64,000 bases of DNA from Rhodopseudomonas pentothenatexigens (GTDB taxonomy: Bacteria > Pseudomonadota > Alphaproteobacteria > Rhizobiales > Xanthobacteraceae): positions 1-64,000 of the forward strand of contig NZ_UFQQ01000015.1 in the NCBI RefSeq assembly GCF_900218015.1. The letters run 5' to 3'. Position 1 is the stretch's first letter. Every line of letters starts with the position of its first letter. Shown here one piece after another: positions 8,479 through 18,097 of this stretch. The notes under the pieces were generated by a model. It worked only from the letters and a program-made list of their open reading frames with translations. It made no database searches and had not been told where the DNA came from. A program made the position numbers and the translations under genes.

Positions 8479-9204
8479 TCACACCATGTATTGGCCGCCG
8501 TTGATGGTCAGGGTCGAGCCGGTGATGTAGCCGGCATCGTCGCCGGCGAGGAACACCACCGCACGAGCGATCTCCTCGGCTTCGCCGAGCCGGTTGCACG
8601 GGATCAGCGGCAGGATCGCTTTTTCCAACACGTCCTTCGGCACCGCCTGCACCATCTCGGTGTTGATGTAGCCCGGGCAGATCGCGTTCACGGTGATGCC
8701 GCCGCGGGCATTCTCCAGCGCGAGCGCTTTGGTGAAGCCGATGTCGCCCGCCTTTGCGGCCGAATAATTGACCTGGCCGAACTGCCCCTTCTGGCCGTTG
8801 ATCGACGAGATGTTGATGACGCGCCCGAACTTGCGATTGCGCATGCCCTCGATCACCTGACGCGTCATGTTGAACAGTGATCCGAGATTGGTGTTGATCA
8901 CCGCGTTCCACTGTTCGAGCGTCATCTTGTGAAAGGCGCCGTCGCGGGTGATGCCGGCATTGTTGACCAGAACGTCGACCGGCCCGAGTTCGGCTTCGAC
9001 CTTCTTGACCCCCTCGGCACAGGCGTCGAACGAACTCACGTCCCATTTGTATACCGGAATACCCGTCTCGTTCTTGAATTTCTCTGCTGCCGAATCGTTG
9101 CCCGCATAAGACGCTGCGACTTTGTAACCCGCCGCCTTTAACGCCTTACTGATTGCCGCACCGATACCGCGCGTTCCCCCAGTCACCAACGCCACCCGCG
9201 TCAT
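8479..9204 (-). CDS. phaB: Acetoacetyl-CoA reductase (NADPH), PHB synthesis
   Basis: This 241-residue short-chain dehydrogenase reduces acetoacetyl-CoA to (R)-3-hydroxybutyryl-CoA, the second step of PHB synthesis. Seen: nucleotide-binding VTGGTRGIG at 8-16, NNAGI, and the catalytic triad with Ser about 134, Tyr-147 and Lys-151 in NYSAAKAG. PhaB-specific stretches include KMTLEQWNAVINTNLGSLFN and the C-terminus TINGGQYMV. It lies downstream of phaA on the same strand. A strong terminator separates them, so phaB probably also has its own promoter in 9205-9290. Confidence 0.95.
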   Translation of the reverse strand: MTRVALVTGGTRGIGAAISKALKAAGYKVAASYAGNDSAAEKFKNETGIPVYKWDVSSFDACAEGVKKVEAELGPVDVLVNNAGITRDGAFHKMTLEQWNAVINTNLGSLFNMTRQVIEGMRNRKFGRVINISSINGQKGQFGQVNYSAAKAGDIGFTKALALENARGGITVNAICPGYINTEMVQAVPKDVLEKAILPLIPCNRLGEAEEIARAVVFLAGDDAGYITGSTLTINGGQYMV

Positions 9205-9291
9205 TGCAAAGCTCCTCCCGCAATTCCTTTTTTGTCTAGAACGCGATTGTGTCTTTTCGAATAAAAGGATGCTCGCTCGTGAACATCAAGC

Positions 9292-9320
9292 AAAAACGCC
9301 CGGCAATCTGCCGGGCGTTT
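9292..9320 (-). terminator. Intrinsic terminator between phaA and phaB
   Basis: On the minus strand the stem AAACGCCCGGCA / TGCCGGGCGTTT ends in a T-run (TTTTTG). It lies 67 bases past the phaA stop, so it should stop or attenuate phaA transcription before phaB. Confidence 0.8.
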
Positions 9321-9386
9321 GAACAATCGTTCTTGCACTGCAACTGATCAGTCCGTGTATCGCGACATCGTCGCGACACGCAGCGA

Positions 9387-11436
<2,050 letters not shown>

Positions 11437-11523
11437 GGCGGTCCTGTTTTTGGCGGACTCCGGGCCGAACCTCCGCGTACTCACCAGAGCCTCATGGTGA
11501 GACGCGAAGCGCCGTCTCGATCC

Positions 11524-11577
11524 ATGCGCCGCAGACACACTATGCGTCGCAGACAAACTATGCGCCACAGATACTAC
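11524..11577. repeat. Three-copy 18-base tandem repeat
   Basis: Units ATGCGCCGCAGACACACT, ATGCGTCGCAGACAAACT and ATGCGCCACAGATACTAC lie head to tail in the non-coding gap between the convergent phaR and EAL genes. The units differ at a few positions each. Confidence 0.75.
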
Positions 11578-11581
11578 GGCT

Positions 11582-11628
11582 CCTCATCCTTCGAGACGCC
11601 CGGCTTTGCCGGGCTCCTGAGGATGAGG
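11582..11628. repeat. Dispersed palindromic repeat (CTCATCCTTCGAGACGCC type)
   Basis: The inverted repeat has outer arms CCTCATCCT / AGGATGAGG and an inner stem GCCCGGC / GCCGGGC. It lies in the gap between two convergent genes. A related half-element may precede it around 11490-11520 (GCCTCATGGTGAGACGCG). Confidence 0.7.
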
Positions 11629-11702
11629 ACCCGGTGCCCTCGGCTCATCGGCCGAGTGGTTCTCTCCGAATTCCCGTCATCTCCCGGCTTTTTCCGGCCA
11701 TC

Positions 11703-13448
11703 TTACTGAGCGCCTTGGCCGATGGCGTTCACGGCCGCGCCGCCGGCGGCGAGCGGCCACGGCCGCTGCTGCGACGCCAAGCCGATCAAGCGGCCTTGGA
11801 TGTAATCGCAGCCCCAATCGCGCAACAGCTGCGCGGATTCTTCGTCCTGCACCCATTCGGCCACGGTCTTGATGCCGAGCCGGCGCGCCAGGTCGATCAG
11901 CGTCTGCACGAAGGCACGATCGTCGGGAGACCGGGCGATGTTCTGCACGAACGCCCCGTCGATCTTGACGATGTCGACGCCGAGGTTGCGCAGATTGCGG
12001 AACGAAGTGTAACCGGCGCCGAAATCGTCGATCGCGATCTTGGCGCCGAGGGTCTTGAGCCGATTGACGAAGCCGCGCACCTCGTCGAGGTCGGGAATCG
12101 CCACCGTCTCGGTGATCTCGACAATCAACCGTTCAGCGATGCCGGGATGCGCCAGCATCAACGATTCGATTCCGGCCCACCAATCGGCATCGATCGTGGT
12201 GTCGGGCGAGATGTTGAGACTGAGGGTCACGCCCGGCGCTGCGGCGAGTTCGGCCACCACCAGTTCCAGCACGCGATGATCGACCAGCCGGATCAGGCCG
12301 AGCCGTTCGGCCACCGGCACGATGTCCGGCGCGAGCAGCACCTGGCCGTCGTCTGTTTTCATCCGCACCAGGCATTCGTGGAAGGCCGGCACACGCGAGG
12401 CTGCGTCGACCACCGGCTCGTAAGCCAGCACGATGCGGCGCTCGTTCAGCGCGGTGACGATCTCGTCGGTGACGCGAATATTGACCCGCCGCTGGGTGTC
12501 TCGCTCGACATTGGGCCGCCACATCGCGAACGAGCCGCTGCGTCGGTGCTTGGCGGCGGCCAGTGCCTCCTGGGCGCGGTTGATGGCTTCATCGGCGGTG
12601 CGAGCGTGGCGCGGCGCACTGACCGCGCCAATCGACACGGTGATCGAGACCGGACCGGACTTGGTCGGCACGATCTCGTCGCGCACCGCGGCAAGAAATC
12701 GCTCGGCCGCGATATGGGCGTCGTCGACCGTGCAGTTCTTCAGAACCAAGCCGAACTTGTTGCCGGAGAACCGGCCGAGCTGATCGCCGGCGCGCAACCG
12801 GCTGCGGATCCGTCCGGCGATGGTCGAGATCACTTCGTCTGCGACATCGAAGCCGAACGAATCATTGACGCGCGCCAGATGATCGACACCGACCAGCATG
12901 AACGACAGATTGGTGCGGAAACGCGAAGCTTCCTCGATCGCTTCAGCCAGCGCGGCGATCAGGTGCGTGCGGTTGAGTTCACCGGTCAGCGGATCGTGCT
13001 GCGACAGTTTCAAGAGCTGTTCGTCACGGGCGTGGCGTTCGTTGTTGATGCGAACGATACCCTCGACCCGCGCCGGACGACCATCTGGTCCCGCGAACCA
13101 GACGCCGGTCTCCTCGATCCAGCTCACCGCGGCCGATGTCGATGCGCGGATTCCGTATTCGATCCGGTACGGCACACAGCCGGGGCCTACCGAGGCGGCG
13201 CCGTGGAGCAAGGCTTCGGACCGGATGGCGCGGGATGGCTCCAGCATCGCCGCGAAACTCGCGCCAGTGGCCAGCATCTCGGCCGGAATATCCTGAAACA
13301 GGTCGTCAACCCGCCCGGTCCAGCTCAGTGCGTCCGAAGCGAGATCCCACGTGAAGGCAGCTTGCCCGAGAAGCGACAGCAGCGACCGATCAGGCGCGAC
13401 CGTGGTCTGCGTGGTCGGGGTGCAGGGCGCAGGCGCGGCGGACGACAC
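11703..13448 (-). CDS. PAS-like/GGDEF/EAL protein with degenerate GGDEF motif
   Basis: This 581-residue protein is probably cytoplasmic, with no membrane helix. An N-terminal PAS-like region (about 20-140, including AAFTWDLASDALSWTG) precedes a GGDEF domain (about 150-310) and an EAL domain (about 325-570). The cyclase signature is SGNKF at 228-232, lacking the catalytic acidic residues, so diguanylate cyclase activity is unlikely. The EAL motif reads ECL (Glu-358). Other phosphodiesterase residues are kept: Asn in SLNIS, Glu in EITET, Asp-Asp in IDDFGAGY, Lys in IVKIDG and Gln in DYIQG. So c-di-GMP hydrolysis is plausible, perhaps gated by the N-terminal sensor. The usual AEGVE appears as AEWVQ. 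Confidence 0.85.
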   Translation of the reverse strand: MSSAAPAPCTPTTQTTVAPDRSLLSLLGQAAFTWDLASDALSWTGRVDDLFQDIPAEMLATGASFAAMLEPSRAIRSEALLHGAASVGPGCVPYRIEYGIRASTSAAVSWIEETGVWFAGPDGRPARVEGIVRINNERHARDEQLLKLSQHDPLTGELNRTHLIAALAEAIEEASRFRTNLSFMLVGVDHLARVNDSFGFDVADEVISTIAGRIRSRLRAGDQLGRFSGNKFGLVLKNCTVDDAHIAAERFLAAVRDEIVPTKSGPVSITVSIGAVSAPRHARTADEAINRAQEALAAAKHRRSGSFAMWRPNVERDTQRRVNIRVTDEIVTALNERRIVLAYEPVVDAASRVPAFHECLVRMKTDDGQVLLAPDIVPVAERLGLIRLVDHRVLELVVAELAAAPGVTLSLNISPDTTIDADWWAGIESLMLAHPGIAERLIVEITETVAIPDLDEVRGFVNRLKTLGAKIAIDDFGAGYTSFRNLRNLGVDIVKIDGAFVQNIARSPDDRAFVQTLIDLARRLGIKTVAEWVQDEESAQLLRDWGCDYIQGRLIGLASQQRPWPLAAGGAAVNAIGQGAQ

Positions 13449-13683
13449 GATTGCCTCGTTTCGGGACGCTGTCAGGTGATTCTCCTGTGCAGGATAGGTC
13501 GGCCGAACGCCCCAACACTAGCTCGATAATATAAAGAAATTGGAAACCAATTCGGATTGCGGGGCAGGAACGGAACGCCCAGCCTCGGCATACTACGAGG
13601 TGGAGGCTCCGGCACACGACTTGCGACGACGGCATCAGGACGGGTTGAGCCGCCCTGAAACGGGACAAGTGAACGCGGGTGCA

Positions 13684-14001
13684 ATGATGGCAAACGTCTG
13701 GATCGACGACGGAAGCGATGCCCACACCGCCTCAGCGGAGCCGGATTGCGCCGAGGGCGAGCTGATCGAGCCACTCCCGATTCCGGTGACGCCACCGCCG
13801 ACGCGGACCCGTTATACCGACCGGCTGGTCCGGCCGTCGTCCAACTTTGTGGCTCAATTGATGGCGATCGACGGCGGCTATCCGCAGACCCGCGACTGCA
13901 ACCGGGCCGAGCCTGGCCAAGCCAATGCGGCCTATCGCTCGACCACCGGGCACGCCTTTACGGCGCCTCCAGCCGGCTTCCGGACCCAGCGGATGTCCTG
14001 A
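13684..14001 (+). CDS. Conserved small hypothetical protein
   Basis: This protein of about 105 residues has no recognised domain. The part that looks conserved is the C-terminal half: RLVRPSSNFVAQLMA, then YPQTRDCNRAEPGQANAAYR. I have seen comparable short proteins in Bradyrhizobium-group genomes, but this is recall and not a search. The N-terminal half is acidic and proline-rich (LPIPVTPPPT). ATG at 13684 (or 13687) is chosen because the open frame upstream to 13540 has little coding character. There is no signal peptide or membrane helix. Confidence 0.6.
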   Translation: MMANVWIDDGSDAHTASAEPDCAEGELIEPLPIPVTPPPTRTRYTDRLVRPSSNFVAQLMAIDGGYPQTRDCNRAEPGQANAAYRSTTGHAFTAPPAGFRTQRMS

Positions 14002-14011
14002 TCGCTGCGCC

Positions 14012-14641
14012 TCACCGCGCGGGCGACTTCTCGTCTTCTTTCACGGCTTCGGCCGGCTTCACCGGCTCGGGACGGTCGAGCAAAATCGCTTCAGCAATCG
14101 ATGCCGCGGATGCGGCGGACGCGGAGGCCGGCTCGACGGTCCGCGGCGCGAGTTCAATCGGCGACGCCACGGGCGCCGGCACGGCCACCGCAACCGGATG
14201 CTCCGCTTTGTCTTCAAGGCTCGGGTCAGGCGCTTTGGCAGCGGCCCGACGCGTCGCGCGGGCGTCGCGCTTGTGCCGGCTGCGCAGCGCGATGCCGCTG
14301 AGGAAATCAACCAGCGCCAGCATCGCCAGCAGAAACACGGTCGGATGAGCGAACTGCGGCAGCATCACGAATTCAGCCGCGATGCCGCCGAGCACCAGCA
14401 GCGATAACAGATGGTCTATGAGATACTTGGCGCCGGGCCGCGCTGCCTTCATCACTTCGGGCAGCAGCAGCAGCACGCCGAGCGCCACCAGCACATCGCC
14501 GAGCGCAATCGTCCAGGTGGCGCCGGAGGGCAGCACGACGCGGGTAAGCGCCGCGTCGAACGCCAATCCCGGCATCAGGAAGACGATGATGTTGCAGATC
14601 GCGACCGGAATCAGCAGCAGCGGGAAACCGATAATCGACAT
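14012..14641 (-). CDS. Hypothetical membrane protein with Ala/Pro-rich tail
   Basis: This 209-residue protein has four hydrophobic segments in its first 120 residues (FPLLLIPVAICNIIVFL; IALGDVLVALGVLLLL; LLSLLVLGGIAAEFVML; VFLLAMLALVDFLSGI). A basic patch (RSRHKRDARATRR) and an Ala/Pro/Glu-rich, probably disordered cytoplasmic tail of about 80 residues follow. I do not recognise the family. It ends 10 bases from the convergent hypothetical gene. No function is proposed. Confidence 0.65.
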   Translation of the reverse strand: MSIIGFPLLLIPVAICNIIVFLMPGLAFDAALTRVVLPSGATWTIALGDVLVALGVLLLLPEVMKAARPGAKYLIDHLLSLLVLGGIAAEFVMLPQFAHPTVFLLAMLALVDFLSGIALRSRHKRDARATRRAAAKAPDPSLEDKAEHPVAVAVPAPVASPIELAPRTVEPASASAASAASIAEAILLDRPEPVKPAEAVKEDEKSPAR

Positions 14642-14803
14642 CGGCGAAGCCTGTGGTTCACGACAACCAGACGCGAGCGGGCGTTCGGCCGGACGCGGAC
14701 GTCAACGCACTAACGCAACATTTGGCACGAATTCAGGCATCGGCTGGATCGCTTTCGCTGTCCGCCGCCGCACAGATGCGGCTAACGATGCGTCCACCCT
14801 AAG

Positions 14804-14833
14804 GTTCGGCGCGACAGCGATGCCGCGCCGAAC
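14804..14833 (-). terminator. Hairpin downstream of rpmF
   Basis: A perfect 10-base stem GTTCGGCGCG / CGCGCCGAAC with a 10-base loop lies 17 bases after the rpmF stop on the minus strand. There is no clear T-run after it, so termination is plausible but not certain. Confidence 0.4.
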
Positions 14834-14849
14834 GTCCGAGCTAACGAGC

Positions 14850-15032
14850 TCAGGAATCCTTCTTCTTCAGAACCTGGCGGCCCTTGTACATCCCGGTCTT
14901 GAGGTCGAGATGATGCGGGCGACGCAGTTCGCCGGAATCCTTGTCCTCGACATAGGTCGGGCGCTTGATCGCGTCTGCGGACCGGCGCATGCCACGCCGC
15001 GAGGGCGAAGTTTTTCTTCTCGGAACGGCCAT
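14850..15032 (-). CDS. rpmF: 50S ribosomal protein L32
   Basis: This 60-residue protein begins [20 protein letters not shown], the standard alphaproteobacterial L32 start, and ends [12 protein letters not shown]. The zinc-binding Cys residues of some L32 forms are absent, as is normal in this group (the Cys-minus type has [13 protein letters not shown] here). It is a component of the large ribosomal subunit, located near the peptidyl transferase region. The gene is downstream of mtgA on the same strand, with a 157-base gap that probably holds its own promoter. Confidence 0.97.
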   Translation of the reverse strand: MAVPRRKTSPSRRGMRRSADAIKRPTYVEDKDSGELRRPHHLDLKTGMYKGRQVLKKKDS

Positions 15033-15189
15033 ATCGGTAATCCTTAACGGAGGTTCCCTGGCGAAATCTCGGCGTCCACAGTGGGACTGCCCGCTTGCGC
15101 GCAGGCGAAATGCGTAAGGCTGGGCTTATAACGGAAGCCGGACCGGAATGCTAGGGCGGTCGGCGCGCAAAATGCGTCCCAAGCCGTCG

Positions 15190-15900
15190 TCAGGACTCGG
15201 GATTTTCCCGCCAGCATTGCCGCAATTCGGCGGATCGGGCGCGCGCGACATAGGTGGCGGCGAGGCGGCGCACGCCACGCCCCGGAGCCTTGGCGCTGCG
15301 AATGCGGGGATTCGGCAGGACCGCCGCCATCAGCGCGGCTTCCTTGGCCGACAATTGAGCCGCGGAGCGGCCGAACGCATAATCAGCCCCGGCCATCGCG
15401 CCGAATTGGCCGTCCGGCCCCCATTCGGCGATGTTGAGATAGATCTCCAGAATCCGCTGCTTCGACAGCACCAAGTCGATCCACAGCGCCAGCGGCGCCT
15501 CCAGCGCCTTGCGGATGATGCTGCGCCCCGGCCACAGGAACAGGTTCTTGGCGACCTGCTGGGTGATGGTGGAGCCGCCGCGGCTCGCCTCGCCGTCCTG
15601 CATGTCGTCGATCACGTCGCGCACCGAATCCCAATCGATGCCGTGATGGCTGCAGAATTTGGCATCCTCGGCCGCCACAACGCTGCGCGGCAACGCCGGC
15701 GAGATCTGTTCGATGTCGATCCAGGTCCGATTGACCGGTGCGCCGGAGAGCCAGCGCCAAGCCATCAGCGCCGACGCCGGCTGGCCGCCCGCGTAGAGAA
15801 TGGTCAGAATGTAAGGCAGCGCCAGCAGCGCGAGCACAGCGAGAACGACAATGCGAACCATGCGCTTCCCCAGAGGCGCAAACGCAATGGGATCAGACAC
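15190..15900 (-). CDS. mtgA: Monofunctional biosynthetic peptidoglycan transglycosylase
   Basis: This 236-residue GT51 enzyme polymerises lipid II into glycan strands at the outer face of the inner membrane. One N-terminal helix ([22 protein letters not shown], residues about 14-35) anchors it. The catalytic Glu lies in [15 protein letters not shown], followed by the family motifs [44 protein letters not shown] and [12 protein letters not shown]. No transpeptidase domain follows, so it is not a class A PBP. The GTG start at 15900 has GGGAG five bases upstream. The divergent neighbour is the prenyl synthase gene. Confidence 0.95.
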   Translation of the reverse strand: MSDPIAFAPLGKRMVRIVVLAVLALLALPYILTILYAGGQPASALMAWRWLSGAPVNRTWIDIEQISPALPRSVVAAEDAKFCSHHGIDWDSVRDVIDDMQDGEASRGGSTITQQVAKNLFLWPGRSIIRKALEAPLALWIDLVLSKQRILEIYLNIAEWGPDGQFGAMAGADYAFGRSAAQLSAKEAALMAAVLPNPRIRSAKAPGRGVRRLAATYVARARSAELRQCWRENPES

Positions 15901-16001
15901 AATCGCTCCCGATGTTGGCTTGGCCCCTTGCCCACCGCCGAATTGACGAAGCCGGTGCCATGATGAATGGTCCGGCCGAATTTTATCTGGAGCACTTCCG
16001 A

Positions 16002-16928
16002 ATGGCCACCGGCACTTCCACGATCGACTTTGCCAAGCGGCTCGACACTACCGCCGAGGATACAGAAGCGCTGCTCGGCCGGCTGCTGTCCGACGAATTG
16101 ATGACCGACGAGATTGCCCGGCCGCGCCGGCTGATGGAGGCGATCCGCTATTCCACGCTCGGCGGCGGCAAGCGGCTGCGGCCGTTCCTGGCGGTCGAAA
16201 GCGCTGCGGTGTTCGGCATCGATCGCGCTGCTGCGCTGCTGGTCGGCGCCGCGCTGGAGTGCATCCACTGCTACTCGCTGATCCACGACGATCTGCCGGC
16301 CATGGACAACAGCGATCTGCGTCGCGGCCGACCGACGCTGCACAAGGCCTATGACGACGCCACCGCCATTCTGGCCGGCGACGCGCTGCTGACCTTCGCG
16401 TTCGACATCGTCACCCGCGACGAGGTGCACAAGGATCCGACCGTGCGGCTGCTTCTGACCAGGGTGCTGGCGCGCTGCGCCGGGCTCGGCGGCATGGTCG
16501 GTGGCCAGATGCTGGATCTCGCCGGCGAAGGCCGGTTCGGCGATCGCGAACCGGTCGACGTCGCGCGGCTGCAGCAGATGAAGACCGGCGCCCTGCTCCG
16601 CTACGGCTGCGTCGCCGGCGCGATCCTCGGCCAGGCCGACGCCGAGCAGTATCGGGCGCTCGACGATTACGGCCGCGCGCTCGGCGAGGCGTTCCAGATC
16701 GCCGACGACCTGCTCGACGTCGAAGGCGACGCCGCCGCGCTCGGCAAGCCGGCCGGCGCCGACGCCGCGCTCGGCAAGACCACCTTCGTCACCCAGCTCG
16801 GCATCGCCGGCGCCAAGCAGCGGCTGCGCGATCTGATCGCGCGCGCCGACCAGGCGCTGGCGCCGTTCGGCGACCGCGGCGAGGTGCTGCGCGCTGCCGC
16901 CCGCTTCGTCGCCGAGCGGAAAAACTGA
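16002..16928 (+). CDS. ispA: Geranyl/farnesyl diphosphate synthase (IspA type)
   Basis: This 308-residue class I trans-prenyltransferase condenses IPP with DMAPP/GPP. The aspartate-rich motifs are [11 protein letters not shown] (first) and [10 protein letters not shown] (second). Substrate-binding [10 protein letters not shown] and the region [10 protein letters not shown] are also present. The residues before the first motif (CYSLIHDDL) and the overall length fit short-chain IspA. Start: ATG at 16002 has GGAG ten bases upstream; an ATG at 15960 is also in frame and would give 322 residues. It provides precursors for carotenoids, quinones and bacteriochlorophyll tails if this is a phototroph. 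It is followed by the DUF1345 gene after 7 bases. Confidence 0.9.
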   Translation: MATGTSTIDFAKRLDTTAEDTEALLGRLLSDELMTDEIARPRRLMEAIRYSTLGGGKRLRPFLAVESAAVFGIDRAAALLVGAALECIHCYSLIHDDLPAMDNSDLRRGRPTLHKAYDDATAILAGDALLTFAFDIVTRDEVHKDPTVRLLLTRVLARCAGLGGMVGGQMLDLAGEGRFGDREPVDVARLQQMKTGALLRYGCVAGAILGQADAEQYRALDDYGRALGEAFQIADDLLDVEGDAAALGKPAGADAALGKTTFVTQLGIAGAKQRLRDLIARADQALAPFGDRGEVLRAAARFVAERKN

Positions 16929-16935
16929 TCGGCGC

Positions 16936-17623
16936 ATGCCCCACCATCCGGACGACGATGCGCGGCTGCTTCGGTTTCGAAAGCTGCCACGCGTGGTCCG
17001 GCTGGTGTATTCGCGGCCGCGATTGTTCGTCTCGATCGCGGTCGGCATCGTTGCGGCGCTGCTGTTGCCGGACTGGCTGCGGCCGGTGACGCGGGCGCTG
17101 ATCGGCTGGGACGTCTCGATCGTCGTCTATCTGACCGTTGGCCTATTCGATGATGGCGCGCTGCGGCGTCGCCTATATCCGCCGCAACGCCGTTTTGCAG
17201 GATGACGGCCGGTTCCTGATCCTGATGGTCACGGCGCTCGGCGCCTATGCCAGCATCGCAGCGATCGTCTCCGAACTCGGCAACGCGCATCGGGGCGCCG
17301 CCGAGCTGGCGCTCGCCACCTTCACCATCGCGCTGTCATGGGGGGCTGTGCACACCACCTTCGCGCTGCACTACGCCCACGAATATTATCGTGGCGATCG
17401 CGAAGGCGGGCTGGCGTTTCCGGGCAGCGACGAGCACACCGAGCCCGACTATTGGGACTTCGTGTACTTCTCGTTCGTGATCGGCATGACCGCGCAGGTG
17501 TCGGACGTCGGCATCACCGACCGAACCATCCGCCGCACCGCGACCGCGCACGGCGTGGCCTCGTTCGTCTTCAACACCGCCTTGGTAGCGCTGATGGTCA
17601 ACATCGCGGCGAGCGCGATCTGA
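16936..17623 (+). pseudogene. DUF1345 family membrane protein, split by a single-base frameshift
   Basis: Two overlapping frames together make one DUF1345 protein of about 228 residues. Frame one (from 16936) gives a basic start and two helices ending IGWDVSIVVYLTV, then runs to a stop at 17205. Frame two, entered near 17138, gives AYSMMARCGVAYIRRNAVLQ and the rest: helices, HTTFALHYAHEYY, PDYWDFVYFSFVIGMTAQVSDV, and a stop at 17623. Removing one T from GTTGG at 17137-17141 would read Val-Ala-Tyr-Ser and restore one frame. So the gene has a one-base insertion. It may be a true pseudogene or an assembly error. The function of the family is unknown. Confidence 0.85.
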
Positions 17624-17632
17624 CGTGGCGGC

Positions 17633-18097
17633 TCATGCCGCGCGGGCTTCTTCCTCGAAGGCGAGGTTGCGGACGATGTCGAGCAGACGATCACCCTCGA
17701 TCCGCTCGGTGCTGAAGCCGGTCTGCGGTCCGATATGGCCGAACAGATTCTGGTCCTCCCGCGACTGTCCGAGAAACGCCATCGACCAGTTGCTGAACAT
17801 CCGCTCCCGTGCGGCTTCGAAGCCGAGCACCTGGACGTCGCCGTGGCGCGGATCGCGCAGGATCTTCTCGAACACCTTCTCCACCGACGGGCATGGCCCT
17901 TCCAGGACCTGCGCGAACAAGCCGCGGTTGAACACCAGGGCGCCGGTGACCAAGAGCGGCGGATTGTTGCGCCGAGCCGCCGCGAGGATCGACTCGATCT
18001 CGCTGGCGATCCTGGTCCGACCCCCGTCGATCCGGTTCTTGCTGTAGTAGATGCAGCGATAAAGTCCACTCGGCATCGGCAGACGGTCCTCGGTCAA
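17633..18097 (-). CDS. papB: BLUF-domain blue-light photoreceptor PapB
   Basis: This 154-residue FAD-binding BLUF protein has a short C-terminal extension. Key residues: Tyr-17 in CIYYSKN, Asn-44/45 in ARRNNPP, and Gln-63 in FAQVLEG (matching Tyr-21, Asn-45 and Gln-63 of AppA), plus NWSMAF for the conserved Trp/Met strand. The ATG overlaps the stop of the GGDEF/EAL gene by four bases (ATGA), so the two are translationally coupled. In R. palustris the BLUF protein PapB was reported to bind the EAL protein PapA and control c-di-GMP breakdown in blue light. The arrangement here fits that pair. Gene identity is inferred from that context. Confidence 0.88.
   Translation of the reverse strand: MTEDRLPMPSGLYRCIYYSKNRIDGGRTRIASEIESILAAARRNNPPLLVTGALVFNRGLFAQVLEGPCPSVEKVFEKILRDPRHGDVQVLGFEAARERMFSNWSMAFLGQSREDQNLFGHIGPQTGFSTERIEGDRLLDIVRNLAFEEEARAA

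Noticed and set aside
11524-11577. CRISPR array
   Set aside because: The units are contiguous 18-base repeats with no spacers, and no cas genes are present.
16936-17623. Programmed ribosomal frameshift in the DUF1345 gene
   Set aside because: The site GTTGGCC has no slippery heptamer or homopolymer and no evident stimulatory hairpin, so mutation or sequence error is more likely.
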